Below, in pieces: positions 34,623-42,990 of a stretch of 64,000 nucleotides of DNA. A program made the translations under genes and the position numbers. Position 1 is the stretch's first letter. Each line of letters starts with the position of its first letter. This DNA comes from an uncultured Prevotella sp. (GTDB lineage: Bacteria; Bacteroidota; Bacteroidia; Bacteroidales; Bacteroidaceae), in NCBI GenBank assembly GCA_944319935.1, contig CALUFM010000006.1, positions 1 to 64,000 on the forward strand. The letters run 5' to 3'. The notes under the pieces were generated by a model that saw only the letters and a program-made list of their open reading frames with translations, was not told the origin of the DNA and did no database searches.

Positions 34623-35276
34623 TCAGATTTGCCCTGACTCCACCATAAGCACCACGCGCTCTGTCAGGCGGTCGGTCTTCTCAGGGTCGTATTTCTTCGT
34701 CAGGCTCGCGCCGAACGCCCAGGCGAATGCCTGGTAGAAGCCGGCGCGCACGGGACTGATGAACGAGCGTATCAAGTCATACGCCGAAGAGTCACACTCG
34801 CGGTAGACAAGCTTTATGAGGAGTTTGCCCTGCGAGTATGACAGTTTCTTCATCCTCGGCGTATACCGCCGCTTGATGTCGGCCTCAACACGCTTCATGT
34901 GTTCGTCGCGCGCCTTCTTGTCGGGCAGCGTCTGCAGGTATTCGTAAGTCTCAATGATGATTTTGTTCACTTCCTTCGCGATTGGCAGCACCTTCTTGAC
35001 GTTGGCCACAAGACGGTTGTAGGCCATGCGCTTCTTGGCGTTCTTGAACACAGGCTGGGGGTAAACGTAGATGTTGTTCAGCTCGACGTACTGCAGGCTG
35101 TCGCCGTCAACCAGCACCTTGCTCACCTTCACCATGGGCACGAACGTGGGGTTGTCCATGTCCACGGGCCTGTCTTCAGGCTTCACGCCGTCAGCCTTGC
35201 CCGCGCCCTGCGCCATAGAAACGGCTGGCATGAGCGTCATCAGCAATGTCATTATGGATAAAAAACGTCTTGTCAT
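34623..35276 (-). CDS. DUF4294 exported protein
   Basis: 217 residues from ATG 35276 (MTRRFLSIMTLLMTLMPAVS), with a signal peptide cleaved after AVSMAQ. The mature part matches DUF4294 of Bacteroidota: YVELNNIYVYPQPVFKNAKK, LVANVKKVLPIAKEVNKII, RRYTPRMKKLSYSQGKLLIK and LVYRECDSSAYDLIRSF. Predicted periplasmic, mainly helical. The biochemical role is unknown. It stands alone between a terminator and inverted repeat I. Confidence 0.82.
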   Translation of the reverse strand: MTRRFLSIMTLLMTLMPAVSMAQGAGKADGVKPEDRPVDMDNPTFVPMVKVSKVLVDGDSLQYVELNNIYVYPQPVFKNAKKRMAYNRLVANVKKVLPIAKEVNKIIIETYEYLQTLPDKKARDEHMKRVEADIKRRYTPRMKKLSYSQGKLLIKLVYRECDSSAYDLIRSFISPVRAGFYQAFAWAFGASLTKKYDPEKTDRLTERVVLMVESGQI

Positions 35277-35391
35277 GGGTGCAAAAATAGTGCTTTTTAT
35301 CTGTAAGTGTGACAAGATGGTAGTTAAAGTAGTTATAAAATCGAGGATTTTAAAGAATTTGGAGATGTTGAAGAAGTTATATGATGAAAGA

Positions 35392-35501
35392 ACTTAAATA
35401 AGTTAGAGAAGTTAAAGAAGTTACAGCCAAATGCTTTATGGCAGCATTCGAAAAAGGTAATGGCTATAACTTCTTTAACTTCTCTAAATTCTTTAAATTC
35501 C
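35392..35501. repeat. Inverted repeat I, gttaaagaa units
   Basis: Left arm 35392-35431 (agttagagaa, gttaaagaa, gttacagcc) with right arm 35460-35501 as complement; loop about 28 bases. Additional left-type units (tagttaaagtagttataaaa, ttggagatgttgaagaag) at 35320-35391 have no partner. It lies downstream of the PAP2 gene and upstream of the DUF4294 gene. Confidence 0.75.
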
Positions 35502-35507
35502 CAAAAC

Positions 35508-36473
35508 CTACCGACACACCCGCTTGGCCACGCGCATCAGCACGAAATAGAACACCACGCCCGTTGCAAGTCCGGCTATGGCGTCAATCGCGTAGTGGGC
35601 TTGTATGTACACGGTTGACAGGCACAGCAGCACGTACAGCGGCAACAGGATGTACAGCAGTCGGCGGCTGCCACTGTGCCATGCCAGCAGCATCAGCACA
35701 GTGCTTATGCCCACATGGCTGCTCGGGAAAGCCGCCGTAGGCCTCTCGCCCGCCGCCTTCGCGCTCTCAACAAACTGATAGAACAGCCCGTCCTTGTATC
35801 CTGGCGTTTCGAGGCAGTCTTGGAAGTAGTTGAAATGGTCGTGTACGTTGGGGAAAATGCCCTGCGTTATGTTGGTCAGGCCCACCGCCTTATAATAGAA
35901 TGTGGGCCCGGTGACAGGCAAGGCGATGAATATCAGATAATAAAGGAAGAACGCCGCCAGCACCACGAACGCCGCACGCTCGTACTCATTGTAACGACAC
36001 GCGAAATAATACACCACCACGACCACTATCATCGGATAATAAGCGGCGTACCCGAGGCTCATAAGCTCGCTAACGACGGGCCACGGCATGGCCTTGCAAA
36101 ACAGCAAGGCGGGCTGGCATCCGAACAAGTCCTGCTCCCATTGGGCGAACAAGTGGTCGAGGTTCGGCAGCATCCGGTTTATCTCGTAAGTGTCGGGATA
36201 CCACCATCCGAGCAAGGCCAGTTGCACCGTTATGCGCAAGAACAGCGTCAGCCGGCACGGCATCATGCGGTAAACGGCCCACATGCCCGCCGTCATTGCG
36301 GCTATCCTGATGCGCCCCCAAATCATTTCGTTGGGGTTTTCAGCCTTCGTATATGTGAAGAACACTATCAGGAGGGTCAGCAGGAGATAGGCCACCATGA
36401 CCCATTCCATAGCCAACAATCCCTTCTTCGGGTGTTTGTCTATCGTAAAAAGTTGCTTGGTGAATTTAAACAT
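35508..36473 (-). CDS. PAP2-family membrane phosphatase or lipid head-group transferase
   Basis: 321 residues with about six to seven transmembrane helices (VMVAYLLLTLLIVFFTYT, MIVVVVVYYFAC, ILLPLYVLLCLSTVYIQ, IAGLATGVVFYFVLMR). The two catalytic boxes are visible: PSSHVGIST (nucleophile-assisting His) and HYAIDAIAG (His and Asp). The arrangement with a long N-terminal membrane region is like the AUR1/IPC-synthase branch of the PAP2 superfamily, which moves phospho-inositol or similar head groups to ceramide. Plain phosphatase activity on an undecaprenyl or phosphatidyl substrate is equally possible. Substrate unknown. Confidence 0.72.
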   Translation of the reverse strand: MFKFTKQLFTIDKHPKKGLLAMEWVMVAYLLLTLLIVFFTYTKAENPNEMIWGRIRIAAMTAGMWAVYRMMPCRLTLFLRITVQLALLGWWYPDTYEINRMLPNLDHLFAQWEQDLFGCQPALLFCKAMPWPVVSELMSLGYAAYYPMIVVVVVYYFACRYNEYERAAFVVLAAFFLYYLIFIALPVTGPTFYYKAVGLTNITQGIFPNVHDHFNYFQDCLETPGYKDGLFYQFVESAKAAGERPTAAFPSSHVGISTVLMLLAWHSGSRRLLYILLPLYVLLCLSTVYIQAHYAIDAIAGLATGVVFYFVLMRVAKRVCR

Positions 36474-36505
36474 TGTCTGTTCCTGTTGTTTTGTATTTGG
36501 GCATG

Positions 36506-36656
36506 AGGCCTTCCGGTTGTCAGGTTATAAGGTCTCATTGCCGTTAGCCTGTCGTTTTTTTACGGTTGTCCTGACGGAGAACTTGCGCTCTTTACACCTT
36601 GAGAACGACGTCCCCGAAAACCGTAAAACCTAACGACCTTATAACCGCACGGCCTC
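36506..36656. repeat. Inverted repeat J, G/T-rich and C/A-rich arms
   Basis: Left arm 36506-36570 (gaggccttccggttgtcagg, ttataagg, ttacggtt) and right arm 36617-36656 (aaaaccgtaaaacctaacga, ccttataaccgcacggcctc). Outer ends gaggcc/ggcctc pair exactly; the middle is looser. It lies between the PAP2 and epimerase genes, with the right arm touching the epimerase stop codon. Confidence 0.65.
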
Positions 36657-37650
36657 AAATCCACTTGTTTTCCTTATACCACTGCATCGCCTCATGCACC
36701 CCGCGGCGCAGGTCATACTGTGGTTTGTAGCCCAGTTCGGCCACGGCCGGGGCGATGTCGCACCGCCAATTGCGCTGCTTCATGATTTTATACTTGTCGT
36801 TGTTCAGTGCCGTCATGCGCCCCGTAAGCCGCCCGACGCACTCGCCGCAGGCTGTTATCACGCGCAGAAGCCACAACGGCGACTTGACACGCAGCAGCCA
36901 AGGGTCGCCCAGTTCGTGGCGGATGAGGTCGCTGAAGGCGCGCGACGAATACACGTTGCCGTCGCTGAGAAGGTAGCGAGAGCCTGTTTTCCCGTTGTCC
37001 AAAGCCTTGAACACGGCTTGCACGAGGTCTTTGACGTAGATGAAAGTCAGGTCTTGCGGCTTCAGTCCGGCGGCGAAGTCAACATGCCTCTTTATGCTTT
37101 GCGCCATCATGAAATAGTCTTTCTCACGAGGGCCGTACACCCCCGTGGGGCGCAATATTATGTAAGGGAAGCCCGGCATGCCGTCCAACGCCCGTTCGGC
37201 GGCGAGCTTGCTTCGCCCGTAAGCGGTGTCGGGACGTGGTGTGTCATCGCTTGTTATGTCGGCGTATGGCGCGTTTTCCCTGACAGGACCGCACACGCTG
37301 AGGCTGCTTATGAAGACAAAGCGCGCCAAGTCGGGGCAAGCCTCACGCGCGGCGACGGCCAAGTTCTCAGTCCCCGTGGTGTTCACGCGGAAGAAGTCGT
37401 CAGCGTGCAGACACTTTGTCGCGCCCGCCGCATGTACGATATAATTGAAGTCATGCTGCGCCAGCTTGCGTTTCAGGTCGTCGGGGTCGCCCAAGTCCAG
37501 TTCGATGAAGTTAATCCTGCCGTCAGCAAGGTATCGCTTCGAACTGCTTTTGCGCACCGCCGCACACGCCTCGAAGCCTTGCCTCAACGCCTCTTCGACT
37601 ATAAAGCTGCCTATGAAGCCGCTCGCTCCGGTTACCAATATCTTCTTCAT
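36655..37650 (-). CDS. NAD-dependent sugar epimerase/dehydratase
   Basis: 331 residues from ATG 37650 (MKKILVTGASGFIGSFIVEE). Extended short-chain dehydrogenase fold: Rossmann GASGFIG at the N-terminus, catalytic pair YGRSK in DTAYGRSKLAAERALDG, and LRPTGVYGPRE. It probably acts on a nucleotide-linked or lipid-linked sugar, or a related alcohol (3-beta-hydroxysteroid-like members look similar). The substrate cannot be read from the sequence. A minus-strand -7 box TACCTTTG lies at 37702-37709. Confidence 0.8.
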   Translation of the reverse strand: MKKILVTGASGFIGSFIVEEALRQGFEACAAVRKSSSKRYLADGRINFIELDLGDPDDLKRKLAQHDFNYIVHAAGATKCLHADDFFRVNTTGTENLAVAAREACPDLARFVFISSLSVCGPVRENAPYADITSDDTPRPDTAYGRSKLAAERALDGMPGFPYIILRPTGVYGPREKDYFMMAQSIKRHVDFAAGLKPQDLTFIYVKDLVQAVFKALDNGKTGSRYLLSDGNVYSSRAFSDLIRHELGDPWLLRVKSPLWLLRVITACGECVGRLTGRMTALNNDKYKIMKQRNWRCDIAPAVAELGYKPQYDLRRGVHEAMQWYKENKWI

Positions 37651-37790
37651 AAGTGTCAATGTATGTCATGCAGCCTTGTCTCGAAGGCTGTAAAACGGGC
37701 GCAAAGGTAATCATAAATTCTGACATTCGCCGTTGTTGTGACGATTAAAGGCTGTTGTTTCATTTTTATTACAATTTTTTATGTAGTTCG

Positions 37791-38627
37791 TTACAGGGCT
37801 ATGCTGACCGTAAGTCCGAACGAACCGCCGCCAAGCGGAACCGCCCACGGCGTGCTGCTGACCTTTCGCCCCTTGCCCCCTTTCAGTCCCTCGCGGCACG
37901 GATTGCCAGCAAACAGGCCGATGACTTCGTTCACAGGATCGATGAGAAAGGCCACAATGTTGCCCCATACACGCGAACCCCACAGGCGGTAACCGTCGCT
38001 TACGAGCTTGCGCTTGAGCTTATAGAACGCCTCGCCGAGGAAAAGGCCCGACAACGGGGTGATGATTAAGTCCTGTATGGACGGCTTTTCCATGAAAGCC
38101 TCTATGCCGTATTCCCAGAAAATGGTTGATATAGCCGTGCAATAGAGGAACGAGCCGAGGACGTTGAAGCCTATGCTGCGCGCTCCCATGTAGTAAGCCG
38201 CGCCGGCGTAGGGATGCAGTATGTAGTTGAAGATGAAGCTGTCACCGTCCCACACAGGGCCGCTCCTCACGTGGTAGCTCCACCGTTTCCAGAAAGGGCG
38301 CGACGTCACGCGCTCCTTGTTCCAATTGGTGGCACCGTCAGGCAGCAACTGCAGCACTCCGAGCGTGGTCACTCCGCCGGCGAACAGCACGCCCGTGTGC
38401 AGCCACATGCGCCCCCAGTCAGGATGGCTTTCACGCCTCGAGTAAGGCAGGTCGTAGATGTTTACCTTGGCTTTGCGCCTTTTCGGCTCCGCATCGGCAT
38501 TCCGGGCGCACACCCCAATGCTGTCTTCCACGCAAAGGGAGTCGGCCGCCACCTGCGCCGACGCCGGCATGGCGTTGCATGCCAGCAGCATTATCGCGTT
38601 GACCAAGTTGTGTAAAAATTTCTTCAT
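37791..38627 (-). CDS. DUF3943 outer-membrane-like protein
   Basis: 278 residues with signal peptide (cleavage after MPASAQ, residue about 25). The conserved DUF3943 core is clear: WSYHVRSGPVWDGDSFIFNY, ILHPYAGAAYYMGARS, FWEYGIEAFMEKPSIQDLII and TPLSGLFLGEAFYKLKRKL. Hydrophobic, aromatic-rich segments are compatible with an envelope location. No activity is known. A minus-strand TAAGTTTG box at 38659-38666 may be its -7 element. Confidence 0.85.
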   Translation of the reverse strand: MKKFLHNLVNAIMLLACNAMPASAQVAADSLCVEDSIGVCARNADAEPKRRKAKVNIYDLPYSRRESHPDWGRMWLHTGVLFAGGVTTLGVLQLLPDGATNWNKERVTSRPFWKRWSYHVRSGPVWDGDSFIFNYILHPYAGAAYYMGARSIGFNVLGSFLYCTAISTIFWEYGIEAFMEKPSIQDLIITPLSGLFLGEAFYKLKRKLVSDGYRLWGSRVWGNIVAFLIDPVNEVIGLFAGNPCREGLKGGKGRKVSSTPWAVPLGGGSFGLTVSIAL

Positions 38628-38780
38628 AAGCGGGTAGTGATATGGTGTCTTTATGCTGCAAACTTAATAAAAACGCCATATCCGATGAAGAAACACGGAC
38701 GTAATAAAAATTGAGAAAACTTAAATAAAGTATATAGTTTTCCCGTTTTGCGCCATTCGTGGCCTGAAACGACAAACAGG

Positions 38781-38876
38781 GAAAAGTAAAAAGGTGAAAA
38801 AGTAAAAAGATGAAAAGCCGTTCGGGCAGCGTCAATCAGGTTTCACCTTTTTACTTTTTCACCTTTTCACCTTTAC
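38781..38876. repeat. Inverted repeat K, gtaaaaag/gtgaaaaa units
   Basis: Left arm 38781-38816 and right arm 38840-38876, complementary over about 35 bases with a loop of about 24. The right arm runs to the stop codon of the CoA-transferase gene. Units are close to those of repeats A and G. Confidence 0.8.
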
Positions 38877-40378
38877 TTCACGTACTCGGCGAAGTCAGTC
38901 AAGTGCATGTCGCCCTTGCGCGCCAGCGTGTCGTGCATGGCGAAGGCGGCGGTGAGGCAGTGGCCGGTATGGCCTACGGACGCCATCTTGACATACTCGC
39001 GCAACAGCGGGCGGTAGTCAGGATGGGCGCAGTTGTCGATGATAAGTTGCGCGCGCTGAGCCGGACTCTTGCCGCGCAGGTCGGCCACGCCCTGCTCGGT
39101 CACGATGACGTTGACGTCGTGTTCCGAGCTGTCCTGATGGCTGACGAAGGGCACGATGGAGCTGATGAGGCCGCCCTTGGCCGTTGACGGGCAGGTGAAG
39201 ATACTGATGTAGGCGTTGCGCTCGAAGTCGCCCGAGCCGCCAATGCCGTTCATCATCTTCGTGCCCGATATGTGGGTTGAGTTGGCGTTGCCGTAGATGT
39301 CAACCTCGATGGCCGTGTTGATGGCGATGACGCCGAGGCGGCGGATCACCTCGGGCGAGTTGGAAATCTCGCTGGGGCGCAGCGTCAGGTGCTGCTTGAA
39401 GTAGTCGATGTTGTCGTAGATTTGCTTGAGGCACTCGTTTGAGACGGTCAGCGAGCATGACGAGGCGTCCTTCACGCGCCCCTCGAGCATCATGCCGACG
39501 ACGCTGTCCTGAAGCACCTCGGTGTAGACGTTGAAGTCAGGCACGCTCTTCTCGTGCCCCAGCGCGCCGAGTATGGCGTTGGCCGTGCTGCCCACGCCGC
39601 TCTGCAGGGGCAGGAACGACGGCGGGATGATGCCGCGGCGCATGTCGGCCACAAGGAATTCGGCCACGTTGTGCCCGATTTGGTCGGTCACGGGGTCAGA
39701 GTCCTTGAACGCCCTGGCCTCGTCGGCCAAGTCGCATTCAACCACGCCCACAACCTTCCTGGCGTCAATCTCTACGTAAGGCGTGCCTATGCGGTCGCTC
39801 ACGCGGGTGATGGGTATGGGCTGGCGCATGGGCGGGTCGAGCGGCTCGTAGACGTCGTGCAGGTATTTCGCCTCAGGGCTGTGGAACGAGTTAAGCTCCA
39901 GTATTACGTGCTTTGCCAGGCGGGCCACCGTAGGGCTGATGCCTCCGGCCGCCGTAAGGTAGGCGCGGCAGGTGTCGGCCCCCTCGTCGATGTCGCACAC
40001 TTCGAGTATTGCCCAGTCCATCTCGCCGAAGAACCCGTAGCGCAGTTCTTGCGCCATCTGGCTCAAGTGGACGTCGTTGTAGGCTATTTTGCCGGCGTTG
40101 ACATGCTTGCGGAAGTCGCCGTTGGTGGTGTACGGCGCGCGGTAGCGTATCGCATTGGCGTTGGCCAGGTCGCCGTCCGCGCTCTGGCCGGTTGACGCTC
40201 CCGTGAAAATGCTTACCTGGAACTCGCGCCCGGCGTCGTGTTCGGCCTGGGCCCGCTTGGCCAGTTCCTTCGTCACGGCCTTCGCCGTACCAGCCGGAGT
40301 GAAGCCGCTGAGGCCGATGTTCTCGCCGTTTTGTATCATCGAGGCGGCCTCGGCCGCCGTTATCCGTTTGTATGCCAT
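38873..40378 (-). CDS. Acetyl-CoA hydrolase/transferase family protein (succinate or acetate CoA-transferase)
   Basis: 501 residues of a class I CoA-transferase. YTEVLQDSVVGMMLEG holds the glutamate (about residue 287) that carries the CoA thioester in the family; LPLQSGVGSTANAILGALG and GIGGSGDFERNAYISIF are typical blocks; VTEQGVADLRGKSPAQRAQ is near the end. In propionate- or succinate-forming Bacteroidota such enzymes move CoA between succinate, acetate or propionate. Exact specificity is not shown. It may work with pta-ackA. A TATCTTTG box on the minus strand at 40427-40434 is the probable -7 element. Confidence 0.88.
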   Translation of the reverse strand: MAYKRITAAEAASMIQNGENIGLSGFTPAGTAKAVTKELAKRAQAEHDAGREFQVSIFTGASTGQSADGDLANANAIRYRAPYTTNGDFRKHVNAGKIAYNDVHLSQMAQELRYGFFGEMDWAILEVCDIDEGADTCRAYLTAAGGISPTVARLAKHVILELNSFHSPEAKYLHDVYEPLDPPMRQPIPITRVSDRIGTPYVEIDARKVVGVVECDLADEARAFKDSDPVTDQIGHNVAEFLVADMRRGIIPPSFLPLQSGVGSTANAILGALGHEKSVPDFNVYTEVLQDSVVGMMLEGRVKDASSCSLTVSNECLKQIYDNIDYFKQHLTLRPSEISNSPEVIRRLGVIAINTAIEVDIYGNANSTHISGTKMMNGIGGSGDFERNAYISIFTCPSTAKGGLISSIVPFVSHQDSSEHDVNVIVTEQGVADLRGKSPAQRAQLIIDNCAHPDYRPLLREYVKMASVGHTGHCLTAAFAMHDTLARKGDMHLTDFAEYVK

Positions 40379-40599
40379 AATGGAATATTTTAAGGTTTAT
40401 GTTATCATAGTTGCATGGTGTGGCTGCAAAGATAATAATTTTTCGCCAACATGCGCGCGAAATGGCAATTATATTTGTTCACGTCCGCCGCGCCGGCAAC
40501 CCACGGCGCGGCTGCGCCCGCCCGCCTCAGCCACGCCGCCAAGGCTTCGATTTTTGGCGCGACCGCAACATCCTGACAGCCAGCCACTTGCGGCACGCC

Positions 40600-40688
40600 A
40601 TGCAAAACGTGGCATTTCGCCTTGCAAAACATGGCCTTCCGCCACGCCGTTTGCGGCCTTTCGCACGGCAAAAGGCCGCATATCGCAG
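40600..40688. repeat. GC-rich 22-base-period palindrome cluster, copy 7
   Basis: Units gcaaaacgtggcatttcgcc, gcaaaacatggccttccgcc, gccgtttgcggcctttcgc and gcaaaaggccgcatatcgc. It lies between the divergent CoA-transferase and vapD units. Bases 40440-40599 hold no other feature I can support. Confidence 0.7.
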
Positions 40689-40733
40689 AACCGTGGAAAA
40701 TGACACGCAATTTTGTTTTTATCTTGATTATTT

Positions 40734-40764
40734 TTTGATATACGGCGATATTTGCTTAACTTTG
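40734..40764 (+). promoter_or_regulatory. Predicted promoter of the small gene-vapD operon
   Basis: TTTG at 40734-40737, exactly 19 bases, TAACTTTG at 40757-40764: the best consensus promoter in the window. The leader would be only about 20 bases. Confidence 0.75.
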
Positions 40765-40793
40765 TATGGTTGTTCATTTAACATTTCATGCTT

Positions 40794-40994
40794 ATGAATA
40801 TCAAAGTTGGAGACAGGGTTTTGATTTCGCCCGATTTGACAATGCGCAAGGATTGGTGCGAGGGGACAGTCATCCAAGTGGAAAACAATCCTTTCGTGGG
40901 AATTGTAGTGTCCGCCGAGACAGAGGATGCCAACATCTTTTTCGGCCGGGCTGACATGTTTAAACTATTGAAAGGGGAAACATGTTTGCAATAA
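40794..40994 (+). CDS. Small protein overlapping vapD, putative antitoxin
   Basis: 66 residues from ATG 40794 ([20 protein letters not shown]); an ATG 6 bases upstream is possible. The start resembles an SH3/KOW-like small beta barrel: [38 protein letters not shown]. No family name comes to mind. It overlaps vapD by 13 bases, so the two are translationally coupled, and together they have a strong consensus promoter. The position matches that of the antitoxin VapX before VapD in Haemophilus; the antitoxin role here is inference. Confidence 0.75.
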   Translation: MNIKVGDRVLISPDLTMRKDWCEGTVIQVENNPFVGIVVSAETEDANIFFGRADMFKLLKGETCLQ

Positions 40995-41263
40995 GTTTTG
41001 ACATGCTCGTATCCGACCTTGAAGCCAACTACGGCAAGCCGTACAACCGGGCATATTACGAAATAAAAGAAAGCCTGAAGCAAAACGGCTTCGAGTGGAT
41101 ACAAGGCAGCACATACCTTACGGTTGACGGCAACTTAGGCAACCTTTACAAGGCGATTAACGACCTTTCAAAATACGAATGGTTCAGACGCTCCGTAAGG
41201 GACATACGCGCCTACAAGGTAGAAGACTGGTCGGACTTCACGCAGATAGTAAGAAATGGTTGA
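40982..41263 (+). CDS. vapD: VapD-family endoribonuclease (toxin)
   Basis: 93 residues. Cas2-like ferredoxin fold: [20 protein letters not shown] with the conserved catalytic aspartate at position 7, [20 protein letters not shown], and the highly conserved end [20 protein letters not shown]. VapD proteins of Haemophilus and Helicobacter cut RNA and act in toxin-antitoxin modules and intracellular persistence. The length fits the family (about 90-95). The partner is the overlapping upstream gene. No plasmid or phage genes surround it. Confidence 0.88.
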   Translation: MFAISFDMLVSDLEANYGKPYNRAYYEIKESLKQNGFEWIQGSTYLTVDGNLGNLYKAINDLSKYEWFRRSVRDIRAYKVEDWSDFTQIVRNG

Positions 41264-41306
41264 CACATTTTTTGCCACTCATATCAATAAAGAACGCCTG
41301 ATTAAT

Positions 41307-41337
41307 TTTCACACACGGCAAAATTACACTAAATTTG
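41307..41337 (+). promoter_or_regulatory. Predicted promoter of cysS
   Basis: TTTC at 41307-41310, 19 bases, TAAATTTG at 41330-41337, 24 bases before the start codon. Confidence 0.6.
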
Positions 41338-41361
41338 CATCTCAAACAAACATATAAAGAC

Positions 41362-42852
41362 ATGGAACAGAATTTCTTAATCTACAATACGCTCACAAGG
41401 AGGAAGGAACGCTTCGAACCGCTGCACGCCCCCAACGTGGGCATGTACGTATGCGGCCCCACCGTCTACGGCGACCCGCACCTGGGACACGCACGCCCCG
41501 CCATCACGTTTGACGTGCTTTTCCGCTACCTGAGGCACCTCGGCTACAAGGTGAGGTACGTGCGCAACATAACCGACGTTGGCCACCTTGAGCATGACGC
41601 CGACGAAGGCGAGGACAAAATAGCGAAAAAAGCGCGCCTCGAGCAGCTTGAGCCGATGGAAATAGCGCAGTATTACACCAACCGCTACCACGAGGCCATG
41701 CGCGCCCTGAACGTGCTGCCGCCCAGCATAGAGCCGCACGCCACGGGGCACATCATCGAACAGGAGGAACTGGTAAAGGAAATCCTGGCCAACGGCTTCG
41801 CCTACGAGAGCAACGGCAGCGTGTACTTCGACACGGCGAAATACAACGAGAAGCACCGCTACGGCATACTCTCAGGCCGCAACCTGGACGACGTGAAAGA
41901 CGCCAGCCGGCAGCTTGACGGCGTGGGAGAAAAGCGCAACCAGGCCGACTTCGCGCTGTGGAAGAAAGCACAGCCCGAGCATATCATGCGCTGGCCGAGC
42001 CCCTGGAGCGACGGATTCCCCGGCTGGCACTGCGAATGCACGGCCATGGGCAGGAAGTATCTGGGCGAGCATTTCGACATCCACGGCGGCGGCATGGACC
42101 TCATCTTCCCGCACCACGAGTGCGAAATAGCGCAAGCCGTGGCCTCGCAGGGCAGCCAAATGGTGAAATACTGGATGCACAACAACATGATAACCATCAA
42201 CGGACAGAAGATGGGCAAGAGCCTCGGCAACTTCATCACGCTGGAGCAGTTCTTCAAAGGGGAACACAAGCTGCTGTCAAAGGCTTACTCGCCCATGACA
42301 ATCCGCTTCTTCATACTCTCCGCCCACTACCGCGGCACGGTGGACTTCTCTGACGAAGCCCTGCAAGCCAGCGAAAAGGGGCTTGCCCGCCTGCTATCGG
42401 GCATAGCCGACCTGAAGCGCGTAAAGGCGTCGGCCGACAGCGACGCGAAGGTGAAAGAGTTTGTCGCCGCCCTGCGCCAGAAGTGCTACGACGCGATGAA
42501 CGACGACATGCAGACGCCAATAGTCATCAGCATCCTCTTTGAGGCTTGCCACCTTATAAACACCATCATCGACCACAAGGCCGCCATATCGGCAGCCGAC
42601 CTCGACGAGCTTTCAGCCGTGATGCGCCTTTTCGCGTTCGACGTTCTCGGACTGCAAGAGGCTGAAAGCGGCGGCAGCAAGGAGCGCGAAGAGGCTTTCG
42701 GCAAAGTGGTTGACATGGTTCTCGACCTGCGCGCCAAGGCGAAAGCCGCCAAGGACTGGGCCACGAGCGACCGCATACGCGACGAACTGGCCGCCGCCGG
42801 CTTCGAGGTTAACGACACAAAGGACGGCAGCGTGTGGCGGCTTGACAAGTAG
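41362..42852 (+). CDS. cysS: Cysteine--tRNA ligase
   Basis: 496 residues from ATG 41362 ([20 protein letters not shown]); an earlier ATG would overlap the promoter. Class I synthetase motifs: [15 protein letters not shown] (HIGH-type) with the zinc cysteine just before it (YVCGP), [39 protein letters not shown] and [11 protein letters not shown] (KMSKS-type). Charges tRNA-Cys in the cytoplasm. It stands alone with its own promoter. Confidence 0.97.
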   Translation: MEQNFLIYNTLTRRKERFEPLHAPNVGMYVCGPTVYGDPHLGHARPAITFDVLFRYLRHLGYKVRYVRNITDVGHLEHDADEGEDKIAKKARLEQLEPMEIAQYYTNRYHEAMRALNVLPPSIEPHATGHIIEQEELVKEILANGFAYESNGSVYFDTAKYNEKHRYGILSGRNLDDVKDASRQLDGVGEKRNQADFALWKKAQPEHIMRWPSPWSDGFPGWHCECTAMGRKYLGEHFDIHGGGMDLIFPHHECEIAQAVASQGSQMVKYWMHNNMITINGQKMGKSLGNFITLEQFFKGEHKLLSKAYSPMTIRFFILSAHYRGTVDFSDEALQASEKGLARLLSGIADLKRVKASADSDAKVKEFVAALRQKCYDAMNDDMQTPIVISILFEACHLINTIIDHKAAISAADLDELSAVMRLFAFDVLGLQEAESGGSKEREEAFGKVVDMVLDLRAKAKAAKDWATSDRIRDELAAAGFEVNDTKDGSVWRLDK

Positions 42853-42856
42853 GCAG

Positions 42857-42990
42857 CCCCAAGCCCCACCCATCCTCCCCATAAGGGGAGGGGACAGATA
42901 GCTTTGTTTTATATCTAATATGATGAAAATAAAATATAAAATCAGGGGTAATCATGTTCCTCCCCTTATGGGGAGGTTAGGTGGGGCTTT
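42857..42990. repeat. Inverted repeat L, spanning the start of the sensor-regulator gene
   Basis: Left arm 42857-42893 (agccccacccatcctcccc, ataaggggagggg) and right arm 42957-42990 (cctccccttatggggagg, ttaggtggggct). Each arm also has its own small palindrome (cctccccataaggggagg). Here the 5' arm is C-rich, the opposite of the other inverted repeats, so it may be a different family. The right arm is translated as part of the N-terminus of the next protein. Confidence 0.75.
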
